A stretch of DNA of 33,101 bases, taken from Nostoc sp. WHI. GTDB lineage: Bacteria > Cyanobacteriota > Cyanobacteriia > Cyanobacteriales > Nostocaceae. The DNA is taken from contig NZ_WBKM01000067.1 in assembly GCF_015714725.1 (NCBI RefSeq), positions 1-33,101 on the forward strand, read 5' to 3'. The position numbers were made by a program, and so were the translations under genes. Below the pieces are notes generated by a model. That model was not told the origin of the DNA and ran no database searches. It saw only the letters and a list, made by a program, of their open reading frames with translations. This document shows, in pieces, positions 15,974 to 24,751 of the stretch. Every line of letters begins with the position of its first letter. Within the stretch, counting starts at the first letter, position 1.

Positions 15974-16065
15974 AGGACTTACGCAAACAATAGCCGAAAA
16001 GAATGATTTTCAGGTAGGGGCAATTCATGAATTGCCCCTACAGCGTGTAGTTTTGCGTAAGTCCT
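15974..16065. mobile_element. 92-bp MITE-like element, copy 2
   Basis: Same length, ends and central palindrome as 14809-14900. It differs by a few substitutions and by a 16-base internal block (GAAAAGAATGATTTTC) that is the exact reverse complement of the block in copy 1 (GAAAATCATTCTTTTC). It lies 70 bases past the 3' end of ppk1. Confidence 0.8.
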
Positions 16066-16135
16066 ATTCTTAAAAAATTCAAGTTTTCTAAAAAAACTAA
16101 GTTGAATTAGTTGTCAAGGTGCAAGAAACTTGTTT

Positions 16136-18316
16136 TTAATCAATCAGGTTTGAGTTTACACCAGTTGAGCGTAATGCCATATTCATGATAATTTTTTGTG
16201 AATTAGCTTCTGGAGAATCATCATAGGGACGCCGTTGAATGTAAGTGCCATCGGCTTGTAACTCCCAAGCTTGACGATTATCTGCGAGCATAATTCCCAT
16301 AATTTCTTGCAAATCTTTAGCAATATCAAGGTCTTTGACTGGGGTAATTACTTCCACGCGGCGATCAAGATTGCGACGCATCCAGTCGGCACTGCCAATA
16401 TAGATTTCCTCTTGTGTGTTGTTATGAAAATAATAAATCCGAGAGTGTTCTAAAAAGCGACCAATAATGCTGATTACGTGAATATTTTCGCTGATTTCTT
16501 TGAGTCCTGGGCGCAAACAGCAAACGCCTCTGATGATTAAGTCTATTTGTACTCCAGCACGGGAAGCTTCATATAAAGTAGCAATGATTTGCGGATCTAC
16601 GAGGGCATTCATTTTGGCAACAATGCGTCCAGAAAATCCATTTTGAACATTTTCGATTTCGCGGTGAATTAGTGCCAAAAAGCGATCGCGCATATTCACA
16701 GGTGCAACCAGCAACTCTCGATAAGACTTGTGCAGTGAGTATCCTGTCAAGAAATTAAATAAATCTGTGATGTCAACACCTAATTCTTCACGGCAACTAA
16801 ACAATCCCAAATCTGTATACAGCCGTGCCGTTTTGGGGTTATAGTTACCAGTGCCAATATGCACGTAGCGACGTATTTGGTCTTTTTCCCGCCGTACCAC
16901 CATGACGGTTTTACTGTGGGTTTTCAGCCCTACTAAACCATAGACAACATGAACCCCTACTCTTTCTAGTCGTTTTGCCCAGTAAATATTATTTTCTTCA
17001 TCAAATCGCGCCTTTAATTCCACCAGCACGGATACTTGCTTGCCATTTTCGGCGGCGGCAATTAAGGCGTTGACTATGGGCGAGTCGCCAGAAGTTCGGT
17101 AAAGGGTCATTTTGATTGCTAACACATTCGGATCGTAGGCGGCATGGGTAATAAACCGCACCACTGTTTCCGAAAAGGATTGATAGGGATGGTGTACTAA
17201 CAAATCCTTTTCCCGAATCACAGCAAAAAAGTCTTTTCCTTCGTCCGTCTCCAGTGCCTCTGGATCTAAACTCGGTTCCTTCAGCCTTTGCAAGCGTAAT
17301 GGCACGACAGATTGGCGTGGTGGATCTTTGAGTTCTGGCAATGGCAGGGACATAAAATACATCAAATCCCGCAGTCCCAAAAGACCATCTACCTCGTAAA
17401 TATCACTGTCTGTTAATTCCAAATCTTCTAATAATCGCGATCGCACTGATTCAGGAGTTTGAGATTGAATTTCTAATCGGACTGGACTCCCACCCATGCG
17501 CCGTTTTCTTAGTTCCTGTTCGATCGCTAATAACAAATCATCTGCTTCATCCTCTTCCAATACCAAATCAGCATCGCGGGTAATGCGGAACGGGTGATAT
17601 TCTTGAATCTTCATCCCTGGAAATAGAGATTCCAAGTTATGAGCGATCGCCTGTTCTAAAGGTACTCCAGTCCAATGGATAGGTTTTCCGTTCTCTTGAG
17701 TTGCCAACTCAGGCGGAATTGGTAAAAATCGGGGCAGAACGCTGGGGACTTTAACTCTGGCAAATAATTCTTCTTCGGTGTCTGGGTTTTTGACGACAAC
17801 TGCCAAATTTAGACTGAGATTGGAAATGAAAGGAAAGGGATGACTGGGGTCAACAGCCAGGGGAGTCAGAACTGGAAAGACTTGTTCATCAAAATAGCTG
17901 TTGAGATGAGTCCGCTGTTTTTGATTTAAATCTATATAATTCAGTATATGGATGCCGTGATTTGCTAACAAGGGTCGAAGTACTTGCTCAAAATGTTGAT
18001 GCTGTTTCTTCACCTGGGGACTGAGGCTAGAGCTAATATCGTCTAGCTGTTGTTGTGGTGTCCGCCCATCGGGAGTTAATAGGCTAACTTTCGCCTCTAC
18101 TTGTTGCTTTAAAGCAGCAACACGCACCATAAAAAACTCATCTAAATTAGAACAGAAGATTGCTAAAAACTTGAGGCGTTCGAGAAGCTGCGTGCGATCG
18201 TCGCAGGCTTCATGCAACACCCTAGCATTAAATTCTAACCAGCTTAACTCTCGGTTAAGATAATATTGTGGATCGCTCAGATTGATGGGAGTAGCGCTTT
18301 TCTTGGGTTTCGCCAT
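16136..18316 (-). CDS. ppk1: Polyphosphate kinase 1
   Basis: A 726-residue PPK1, which reversibly makes inorganic polyphosphate from the terminal phosphate of ATP. The N-terminal domain opens with YLNRELSWLEFNARVLHEA; next come NLDEFFMVRVA, DPSHPFPF and, in the catalytic part, VLVELKARFDEENNI. The phosphorylated His is His467 in GLKTHSKTV and the second active-site His is His624 in LEHSRIYYF; their spacing (157) equals that of E. coli His435 and His592. HIGTGNYN is also present. Length is typical (about 690-740) and the frame is intact. It is likely monocistronic; phosphate regulation is common for ppk, but no Pho box was identified. Confidence 0.96.
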   Translation of the reverse strand: MAKPKKSATPINLSDPQYYLNRELSWLEFNARVLHEACDDRTQLLERLKFLAIFCSNLDEFFMVRVAALKQQVEAKVSLLTPDGRTPQQQLDDISSSLSPQVKKQHQHFEQVLRPLLANHGIHILNYIDLNQKQRTHLNSYFDEQVFPVLTPLAVDPSHPFPFISNLSLNLAVVVKNPDTEEELFARVKVPSVLPRFLPIPPELATQENGKPIHWTGVPLEQAIAHNLESLFPGMKIQEYHPFRITRDADLVLEEDEADDLLLAIEQELRKRRMGGSPVRLEIQSQTPESVRSRLLEDLELTDSDIYEVDGLLGLRDLMYFMSLPLPELKDPPRQSVVPLRLQRLKEPSLDPEALETDEGKDFFAVIREKDLLVHHPYQSFSETVVRFITHAAYDPNVLAIKMTLYRTSGDSPIVNALIAAAENGKQVSVLVELKARFDEENNIYWAKRLERVGVHVVYGLVGLKTHSKTVMVVRREKDQIRRYVHIGTGNYNPKTARLYTDLGLFSCREELGVDITDLFNFLTGYSLHKSYRELLVAPVNMRDRFLALIHREIENVQNGFSGRIVAKMNALVDPQIIATLYEASRAGVQIDLIIRGVCCLRPGLKEISENIHVISIIGRFLEHSRIYYFHNNTQEEIYIGSADWMRRNLDRRVEVITPVKDLDIAKDLQEIMGIMLADNRQAWELQADGTYIQRRPYDDSPEANSQKIIMNMALRSTGVNSNLID

Positions 18317-18558
18317 AATGACCTAAGGGCAGCCAGATGTAGCCCATTTAACTGGGGGACAATAAATATAGTAAGTTAAATGGGGCTTGAGCGTAACTCT
18401 GAGGCGATCGCTAGCCAAACAAAAACCTTACCTTGCCCTAACGGACATCCCTCTCTTTACCAAGGCTACGGTGTACACACAACGTGGTTGAAAAATTACA
18501 ATTCTCTCGTTGCCTAACAGGAGGCTCCGCCTATTGACTTGCGATAGAGCCGCAATAC

Positions 18559-18825
18559 TCACGCTACATCCTTATAAACCTTGCTACGATGTCCGACTTC
18601 CACAACATTCACCATTAGAATATCATCGAAAATATCGTATATAATTCGATACTCACCTACTCTAATCCTATAAGCACTTTCTTTACCTTTTAGCTTTTTT
18701 ACCCCGTTTGGACGTGGTTCAGTGGCTAAATCATCAATTCTACCTTGTATGCGTTCTTGAAGTTCTGGCGATAATTTTTTAAGTTGTTTTAATGCTCCCT
18801 TCAATATTTCAACTTTATAACTCAC
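18559..18825 (-). CDS. RelE/ParE-type toxin
   Basis: An 88-residue RelE-superfamily protein: YKVEILKGALKQLKKLSPEL, then LATEPRPNGVKKLKG, YRIRVGEYRIIYDI and VVEVGHRSKVYK. The basic residues in the last three motifs are those expected for ribosome-bound mRNA cleavage in RelE. The start is GTG 18825, whose GTGA overlaps the antitoxin stop TGA by four bases, so translation is coupled. It is intact by length and motifs. Confidence 0.87.
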   Translation of the reverse strand: MSYKVEILKGALKQLKKLSPELQERIQGRIDDLATEPRPNGVKKLKGKESAYRIRVGEYRIIYDIFDDILMVNVVEVGHRSKVYKDVA

Positions 18826-19061
18826 GCAACTTCCTTTTTTATTTCTGCTTTAAGTTCTTTTTTAGCTTCTTCCCATGACACAGAGCCGTCAATCTCAGCG
18901 TCTTTTTTTGCTAGCTCATAGGCTTTTAAATCTTCTTCTTCCTCTTCATCTTCGATTTTTTGAAGGAATGTGTAAATTTCATCTAGGGTACTGTCATAAG
19001 CTTGATGTAGCAGTACGTTGATATCTTTAATTAACTGTTCTCTTTCGTGTGCTGGTTTCAT
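18822..19061 (-). CDS. Antitoxin of the RelE-type TA pair
   Basis: A 79-residue protein upstream of and overlapping the RelE-type toxin gene. Its middle is a run of acids (EDEEEEEDL at about 52-60) and the end is a charged helix (SWEEAKKELKAEIKKEVA). No clear DNA-binding fold is recognised in the N-terminus (EREQLIKDINVLLHQAYDST). The antitoxin role is inferred from gene order, overlap and acidity. Start ATG 19061 follows GGATGATTAGAA. Confidence 0.75.
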   Translation of the reverse strand: MKPAHEREQLIKDINVLLHQAYDSTLDEIYTFLQKIEDEEEEEDLKAYELAKKDAEIDGSVSWEEAKKELKAEIKKEVA

Positions 19062-19632
19062 TTCTAATCATCCGAGCGTAGTTTTACTTTTTCTCTACAG
19101 TCTCTAGTTTCGCCTAAAGACATCTCATCATTATTGTTTTTTGAAGTCTCTAGTATTCCCCCACCAGCGCCTATCAGAACTTTTTTAGGTTTTGCCTGTG
19201 TAGACGAGGTTTCTAACCGCCCACAGCATATTACCCATAAAGATGCACTTAAGATTTAGCAAAGATATGATATGGGGATTTCTGAAAATTTTTAACTAAT
19301 TATTAAGCGCAGTTTACAGAGAATTTTGGTGTTGAAAGCAGTCTAAAGCCGTACCTCCGGTATTTTTTGGATTTGGTTTCCAATATCCGAAATTTGGTAA
19401 GCATTGCCACAACTGTCATACAGACCTTAACTAAGCACAAGCCTTACTGTAACTCTATTTTATTAAGATATTGATGCTGCGATTTAGACCTGCACCAACA
19501 ATTGTGTCTATTAATTTTTTTAATTTATGACCGCCAAGATTTTTGCAAAATTCAGTGATATTACTGAAATCTTACTCAAGACTCAAGGTTATATTGAAAA
19601 CGTAAAGATAACAACCCAGGAGTTTGTTAATC
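19062..19632. other. Gene-free divergent region with an 18-bp inverted repeat
   Basis: No gene is seen. TTCAGT-GATATT-ACTGAA (19551-19568) is an inverted repeat 65 bases before the ATG of the secreted-protein gene and could be an operator or part of its leader. CAGGAG just before the start (about 19617-19622) is a good ribosome-binding site. Confidence 0.45.
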
Positions 19633-20028
19633 ATGAAAATTTCAGCAATCGTTAAAGGCGGCATCTGTGTATTAGGTTTGGTTGGTGTTGGTAATTTATT
19701 TGCAGCCCCTGCAAATGCAGATCAAGCTGCTGCTCGTGGTGCTGTTACAATTGTTAGACCATCAGGTTCTTCTCTCAGCGTCAGTGGTGAAGTGGTTGCA
19801 GCTCCAGGTACGAACTTTACCGACGTTGCCGTTGTCGTTGATGGTGGTACTGCTCCAGGTACAAATCAAGAAACTGTCTCAGGTATCACAGTAACCCCAA
19901 CTTCAGCTGCTATAACTGCAGATACCAGCACAATCGAAGGAGCGATCGCGGCACTGATTGTTAACTATACTTTAGTTGAAGACGTAACAGGCCTTGTTAG
20001 AGCAGCTAGTTCTGGCGGTTTAGAATAG
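19633..20028 (+). CDS. Small secreted protein, paralogue A
   Basis: A 131-residue protein of unknown function. Residues 1-29 are a Sec signal peptide (MKISAIVKGGICVLGLVGVG, ending APANA before DQAAARG). The mature protein is Ala/Val/Thr/Ser/Gly-rich with almost no aromatic residue, suggesting a beta-rich extracytoplasmic or surface protein. It shares ARGAVxIVxPSG, then SVSGE, and a C-terminal GxLE with the protein at 20641-21084. AGGAG at a good distance supports ATG 19633. A hairpin ATTGTGAT/ATCACGAT (20033-20058) lies right after the stop and may end or stabilise the transcript. Confidence 0.72.
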   Translation: MKISAIVKGGICVLGLVGVGNLFAAPANADQAAARGAVTIVRPSGSSLSVSGEVVAAPGTNFTDVAVVVDGGTAPGTNQETVSGITVTPTSAAITADTSTIEGAIAALIVNYTLVEDVTGLVRAASSGGLE

Positions 20029-20640
20029 ATTGATTGTGATCTGAGAGAAAATCACGATAGTGTGAAAAGCGATCAGATTTTAGTCTAGATGATTTTGGCT
20101 TTTGTTTGAGGAAGCATTGCCAGCAGTAGAGAAAAATTACCCTCTATCCCAACGCTAGGCAATTTGCATCGAAATATTTGGTAGTAGGCAAATAAACTCC
20201 TTGACTGACTCTTCTTCACCTATATCCCCAGTTTTGACAGGGGGATAAGGTAGAAAGGGAGATATAACAGATCGAAGAAAAAATACAACCCCTTGAATGT
20301 AGTTGAGGGGAGTATTTCCAAACTTATCCAATATATTACCATATAAACCCGGTTTCTTTAAGAAATCGGGCTTTTGATATTTGTTTAAATAGATACTTCA
20401 CGAAATCTTTTAAATTAGGCAAGAGGCAAGAGGCAATAGGCAATAGGCAAAAACTAGAAAGCAATAGCAACAAGACAATAAGGCAATAATTACTCTTGCC
20501 TTTTACCCTTTGCCCTTTGATTTTCTTGGCTAAGTGTCAATCTTTATACCAAATTTTAGTAGTCTAGCAATCAAATCTTTTGGGAAGTTACCGCTATATT
20601 TCTCATGCCAATCTAAAAGAGCATGAGGAATAAATTAGGC
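20029..20640. other. Intergenic region between the two secreted-protein genes
   Basis: No gene is seen. It holds hairpin ATTGTGAT/ATCACGAT (20033-20058), hairpin TATCCCC/GGGGATA (20223-20247), the Nostoc-type repeat hairpin CCCGGTTTCTT/AAGAAATCGGG (20348-20370) and a heptamer array (20418-20452). Confidence 0.5.
20418..20452. repeat. Heptamer repeat GGCAAKA x5
   Basis: Five consecutive 7-base units: GGCAAGA twice, GGCAATA twice and GGCAAAA. It is an STRR-type cyanobacterial repeat, here in non-coding DNA; a complementary-looking CTTGCCTTTTACCCTTTGCC follows at about 20495-20516. Confidence 0.8.
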
Positions 20641-21084
20641 ATGTATAACGTGGTTTGTCAACTACCTGTAACTATCAAAAGAAGCTTTTATTTGCTGGGT
20701 TTTATCAGTTTAAGTAATTTTATTGCAGCGCCAGTACATGCACAACAAGCTGTGGCGCGTGGTGCTGTTTCTATAGTTTCACCTTCTGGCGCTTATCAAA
20801 GTGTTAGTGGTGAACTGTTCTTGCCTGTTAGTAATAATTTTTTAAATCCGGGTACAAGCACGACTCTAACAATAACGCCTACTTTTACAAATATTGGAGC
20901 AACTGATGAAAGAATAACTTCATTATCTCTCACATTAGGAACAGCCACTGAAATAATCACAAACAATAACAATTCACTTTTGAATCAGACTTTACAAACA
21001 GTCAATAATCCAATATCAATTCCCGATGCAGCATCTCTCATTCAGACAATCAATACCACTAACGGCTTAGGGGCTTTAGAATAG
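20641..21084 (+). CDS. Small secreted protein, paralogue B
   Basis: A 147-residue protein of unknown function with a Sec signal peptide of about 34 residues (hydrophobic FYLLGFISLSNFIAA, ending PVHA before QQAVARG). The mature start QQAVARGAVSIVSPSG, then SVSGE, and the C-terminal GALE mirror paralogue A at 19633-20028; the middle is Asn/Thr-rich and diverged. The start could instead be ATG 20623, adding six residues. Same strand as paralogue A, 0.6 kb apart, and convergent with the large outer-membrane protein gene. Export is well supported; function is unknown. Confidence 0.7.
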   Translation: MYNVVCQLPVTIKRSFYLLGFISLSNFIAAPVHAQQAVARGAVSIVSPSGAYQSVSGELFLPVSNNFLNPGTSTTLTITPTFTNIGATDERITSLSLTLGTATEIITNNNNSLLNQTLQTVNNPISIPDAASLIQTINTTNGLGALE

Positions 21085-21133
21085 TTGAAAAGACTATAAG
21101 TAGAGCGGCGTGAATAATTCAATGTTTGTAGTA

Positions 21134-21168
21134 AGGACTTTAGTCCTAATTTGAGGGCTTCAGCCCTC
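21134..21168. repeat. Paired short hairpins AGGACT/AGTCCT and GAGGGCT/AGCCCTC
   Basis: AGGACT-TT-AGTCCT (21134-21147) and GAGGGCT-TC-AGCCCTC (21153-21168) sit back to back, followed to about 21235 by a CTACGAGACGCTCCGCG-type repeat. These are dispersed cyanobacterial intergenic repeats; the pair lies between two convergent genes and could also stop transcription. Confidence 0.55.
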
Positions 21169-21383
21169 TCTACGAGACCCTTCTCTACGAGACGCTCCGC
21201 GAACGGCAAGCTCAGGGCAACGCGCTACACGAACACTACCAACTCATCTCAAGATTTTTACATTACTTAATCTACTTTGATTTATTCTCACCTACTTACT
21301 TATTAGATTTCTGGCTGCATCTACCATCATCAAGAGTTTTGAGGCAATAGGCATTTCTAATTATTGCCCCTTGTCTATTGTCT

Positions 21384-24344
21384 TTAAAATCGATAACCAC
21401 CTTGAATTTGCATATCAAATCCATTTTCGCCTGTACCAATTTTAGATTCTAAAAAAATACTATTATCGGTAAAGTTATATCTAAAAATAGCTCCGTAGTT
21501 TAAGCCAGACAATCGGCTATTTAAACCTACATTTCTTGTAGCATAATTTTTAATATAAGCACCAGCAGATAAATTTGTACCAAGTCGTTGTAAACCCTGT
21601 AATTCATAGAAAAGACTTTTCCCTAACTCTAGGTTTGTATTAATATTAAAACCAGTACTAGTACTAAGTTCCCCATTAAATAGTCCTAGTAAATCACCAT
21701 TGCTATTATCTTGAATAAAAGCTACAGCAGGCGCTAAAGAGAAACTTAGATTTCTTTCTTGATGATTAAAGTAATAGCTTAAGACTGTGGAAAAAGGATT
21801 ATTACTATTTGATGCACTATTCCAATCAATTTTTAAGGATGGTACATGAGTATTGATGGCTACAGGTTTTTTATTTGAGTTTAACTGTACATCAGTTTTA
21901 ATATAGTTAACCAGAACATCAGCATATATGCCCACAGATGGTTCTGCTAACCCTAAATTATTATTAGAAACTCCAGGCGCTGAGTTAGCATTTATATGAA
22001 ACCAAGTTCCCAAGCTACCGCTATAGTTTAAATCACCAGCAGAACCCGCAGCTAATAATTCGACTGAGGGTAAAGATAGATAACCATTAAAGTTTTTAAA
22101 ACTCACACCTATAAGATCGACTCTGGTAAGTTCAAAATAATCGAATGCTAAATCAAATGTTCGGACTGGAATTGGTACTATAGTGTTATCTTCCGAATTA
22201 AATCGTTGTACAAATTGTCTACCTTGGGAGTTGGTCAAAATAACTTCAGAGGCGCTAGATTCATTAATTGGATTAATTCCAGTATTATTCAAAGGAATTT
22301 GATTTCCTATGAAAGTCAAAGGGCCAAATTTTTCATTAGAAAGTCTGAGGGTTGAAAAGAATGTATCACCTGGATCTAAAAGTTCAATATCTCTTTGTAA
22401 AAATTGGACTGCGCGTTTGTGATTTCCTGTTCTCAGTTCCAAAACGCTAGAGTTATTGGGAGTGATTTTACTCTGAAGTGTCACACTTCCAGATACTTGT
22501 TCTAGGTTACTGGCTGCATTAGAATAGGCTAAAGTACGATTAAGTCTGTTATTAATTTGTCTTCTTTGATTTGGTGCAGACTTTGTGTTTAATTCAACAA
22601 AACCTTCTCCGTTTTTAAAGCTTTGTCGCGCTTCTGCTAAACTTTCATCAATATTGTCTATTTTAATGAATTCAAAAATTCCACCTAATGCTAGTCCTAA
22701 AGTAGAATTAGCTGTTTGTATACCATCAATACTAAATTCATTAAAATTAGCTGTAATCGAAAATCCTGGACTAGCAAAAATATTAGAATAACTAGCACTA
22801 ATTTTTTCTGGATCGTATTGAATAATGGTGCGGTTATGAGGATAGTTAACATATAATCTGTGCCAATTAGAAGTTTTTTGTGTCTGGGATAAAACTTCAA
22901 ATACGGGGTCTCTTTCGCCGAAAGATACCCAAAATAAAGAATTTAAATAATGTAAGTCTCGCTCAAGTGGTGTCAAGAAAGGATTGACTACTATATTCAA
23001 CAAATCAAAATTATCAAATCTGTTTCGCTGGGCAATCTTAATACCTGGTAATGAAGAAACAGGAGCAGTAAAACCAAAGCCTTCGCCTGTTAAGATATCG
23101 CTCCAGGAAATACCAGTAGCTTCTAGAACAGAATTAGGAATAATTTCGCCTAGTTGGAGTTTAACATTTCCTCCATCTAGTAAAGGCTTTAAATTCGTAG
23201 TTGGGAAGGCTTGTATAATTTTAGGGGTATTAGTAGCATCTAATAAATCAAATAAAGCTCCGCCACCATCACTGCTCAAAGTGGAACCACTACCAAGAAT
23301 TGGGGTAGGATTTGCCAGAATTGTGACATTAGGATCTTCAGGATTAATTCCGCTATTAATTATCACTCTACCAGCAGGTACTCCTTCAGGATTAACTAGC
23401 TCTCCTGCTATAGAAACTATAGAAAAATTATTAATTTCAGCTTCGCCGATTAACTCCTGAAAATTCACAGGTAAACTAGTAACATATTGTAATCCCCAAA
23501 ATGCTTGGGTTGATGTCATGTTTTGGGTAGTGTAAATTTCAGAAGCTCTACCTTGGGCAAGAATACCTGCTTGTATACCTTTAGTCTCAATTACTAATCT
23601 ATTGTTATCGAGAACCCAGTAAAACTGGTCAGCTTCGGGAAATTTAGCATAGGTAAATTTATCAATAAACTGATTGTCTCCAGAAAATCTGATATTTAAA
23701 TCTGTATCTATATAATTTTCGTCCTCGTTGGGTTTAAATAATTGAGGTTTAAAAGTAAGGTTATCTGTAGGGTTAACAATCCACGGATACCTATTGGCAC
23801 TAAATGTCAGAGCATCAATAATTATTTTCTTCTGGTTTGGTGGCTGTTGCTTTTTAGATTGACGTAGTTTTTGTATTAGTATTTGTTGCGTTGGTGTGTA
23901 GGGTTTTTGTTCGTTTGGAATTGATGGTTTGGTTGTATCCGGTTGAGGTTTTTCTTCATCTTCCTCAGGTGGCTTTGGGGGTTCTACTTTATATTCTTCA
24001 ATTGGGATAACGTCAGCTATAGTGAATCTGCGTAACTGTTTAGTTTTCTGTAAGTTAGAGTTAGCACCTTTTAAAGTTTGTTTTAATAGTCCTTGGCTTT
24101 GGGAGTTATCTATGTTATCCGATTTGATATAACTTTCATCGCTAGCGATCGCATTATTCTCTACAATTAAATCAATCCTGTTTTTACTGCCAAAATCTAA
24201 GGCGATCGCAGATAATTCAACTAATATTAATTTGAGTAAAATTGTTGAAGATAGCAAGCATATTAATAGAAATTTCACATTTTTTCCGATTCTAATTAAT
24301 GGGATGTTGATAATTGCTTGGGTTGAAGTCTTATATTTTTTCAC
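21384..24344 (-). CDS. Predicted large outer-membrane protein, family not recognised
   Basis: A 986-residue protein. Residues 24-49 are a strongly hydrophobic signal or anchor (VKFLLICLLSSTILLKLILV). Residues 120-150 are Pro/Glu/Lys-rich (EPPKPPEEDEEKP), like a periplasm-spanning linker. From about 175 to the end the sequence alternates polar and hydrophobic residues, rich in Asn, Ser and Thr, and it ends GGYRF with a terminal Phe, the usual last-strand signal of beta-barrel outer-membrane proteins. I recognise no domain. The start is GTG 24344. It converges on the two small secreted proteins and is divergent from the histidine kinase at 24752. A surface or transport role is a guess. Confidence 0.6.
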   Translation of the reverse strand: MKKYKTSTQAIINIPLIRIGKNVKFLLICLLSSTILLKLILVELSAIALDFGSKNRIDLIVENNAIASDESYIKSDNIDNSQSQGLLKQTLKGANSNLQKTKQLRRFTIADVIPIEEYKVEPPKPPEEDEEKPQPDTTKPSIPNEQKPYTPTQQILIQKLRQSKKQQPPNQKKIIIDALTFSANRYPWIVNPTDNLTFKPQLFKPNEDENYIDTDLNIRFSGDNQFIDKFTYAKFPEADQFYWVLDNNRLVIETKGIQAGILAQGRASEIYTTQNMTSTQAFWGLQYVTSLPVNFQELIGEAEINNFSIVSIAGELVNPEGVPAGRVIINSGINPEDPNVTILANPTPILGSGSTLSSDGGGALFDLLDATNTPKIIQAFPTTNLKPLLDGGNVKLQLGEIIPNSVLEATGISWSDILTGEGFGFTAPVSSLPGIKIAQRNRFDNFDLLNIVVNPFLTPLERDLHYLNSLFWVSFGERDPVFEVLSQTQKTSNWHRLYVNYPHNRTIIQYDPEKISASYSNIFASPGFSITANFNEFSIDGIQTANSTLGLALGGIFEFIKIDNIDESLAEARQSFKNGEGFVELNTKSAPNQRRQINNRLNRTLAYSNAASNLEQVSGSVTLQSKITPNNSSVLELRTGNHKRAVQFLQRDIELLDPGDTFFSTLRLSNEKFGPLTFIGNQIPLNNTGINPINESSASEVILTNSQGRQFVQRFNSEDNTIVPIPVRTFDLAFDYFELTRVDLIGVSFKNFNGYLSLPSVELLAAGSAGDLNYSGSLGTWFHINANSAPGVSNNNLGLAEPSVGIYADVLVNYIKTDVQLNSNKKPVAINTHVPSLKIDWNSASNSNNPFSTVLSYYFNHQERNLSFSLAPAVAFIQDNSNGDLLGLFNGELSTSTGFNINTNLELGKSLFYELQGLQRLGTNLSAGAYIKNYATRNVGLNSRLSGLNYGAIFRYNFTDNSIFLESKIGTGENGFDMQIQGGYRF

Positions 24345-24751
24345 AATTCACAATCTAAACAACTATTTTTGTTGGTAATCAAACAAGAAAATTGACAAGA
24401 AATTTAATGTATTTAAAATTTGCTACTATTTAGCTATCTGTTTTAGTTGTTTATAAGCATCAGAGATAATTTATAATTCTCTGTTAAAGACTAGGGGTTT
24501 TTACTGATTAATTGGAACGGATTCAACAGTCTTTTTGATAAATCTTGATATGAATAATCAAAGAAAACCGATTTTTTTATCATGACTGTAAAGAATAAAA
24601 TATGATTAAGCAAATTTACTGCAACAAGAGTGTAATTCTTGAGCAACAATTCAACCTCAGCAAAATCACCAAAACTGAAAAAGTAAGCTGCTTTTTAGCC
24701 GTATAAATACTTAATGTGGGGATATTCAGTCAAAAAAGTGGGTGAAAAAAT
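24345..24751. other. Divergent promoter region of the outer-membrane protein and the histidine kinase
   Basis: AT-rich and without a gene. TATAAAT near 24700 could be the -10 box of the kinase gene, about 45 bases upstream of its ATG; GGGTGA precedes that ATG. No clear inverted-repeat operator was found. Confidence 0.4.

Noticed and set aside
22984..23460. 158-codon plus-strand frame
   Set aside because: Antisense shadow inside the 986-residue outer-membrane protein gene.
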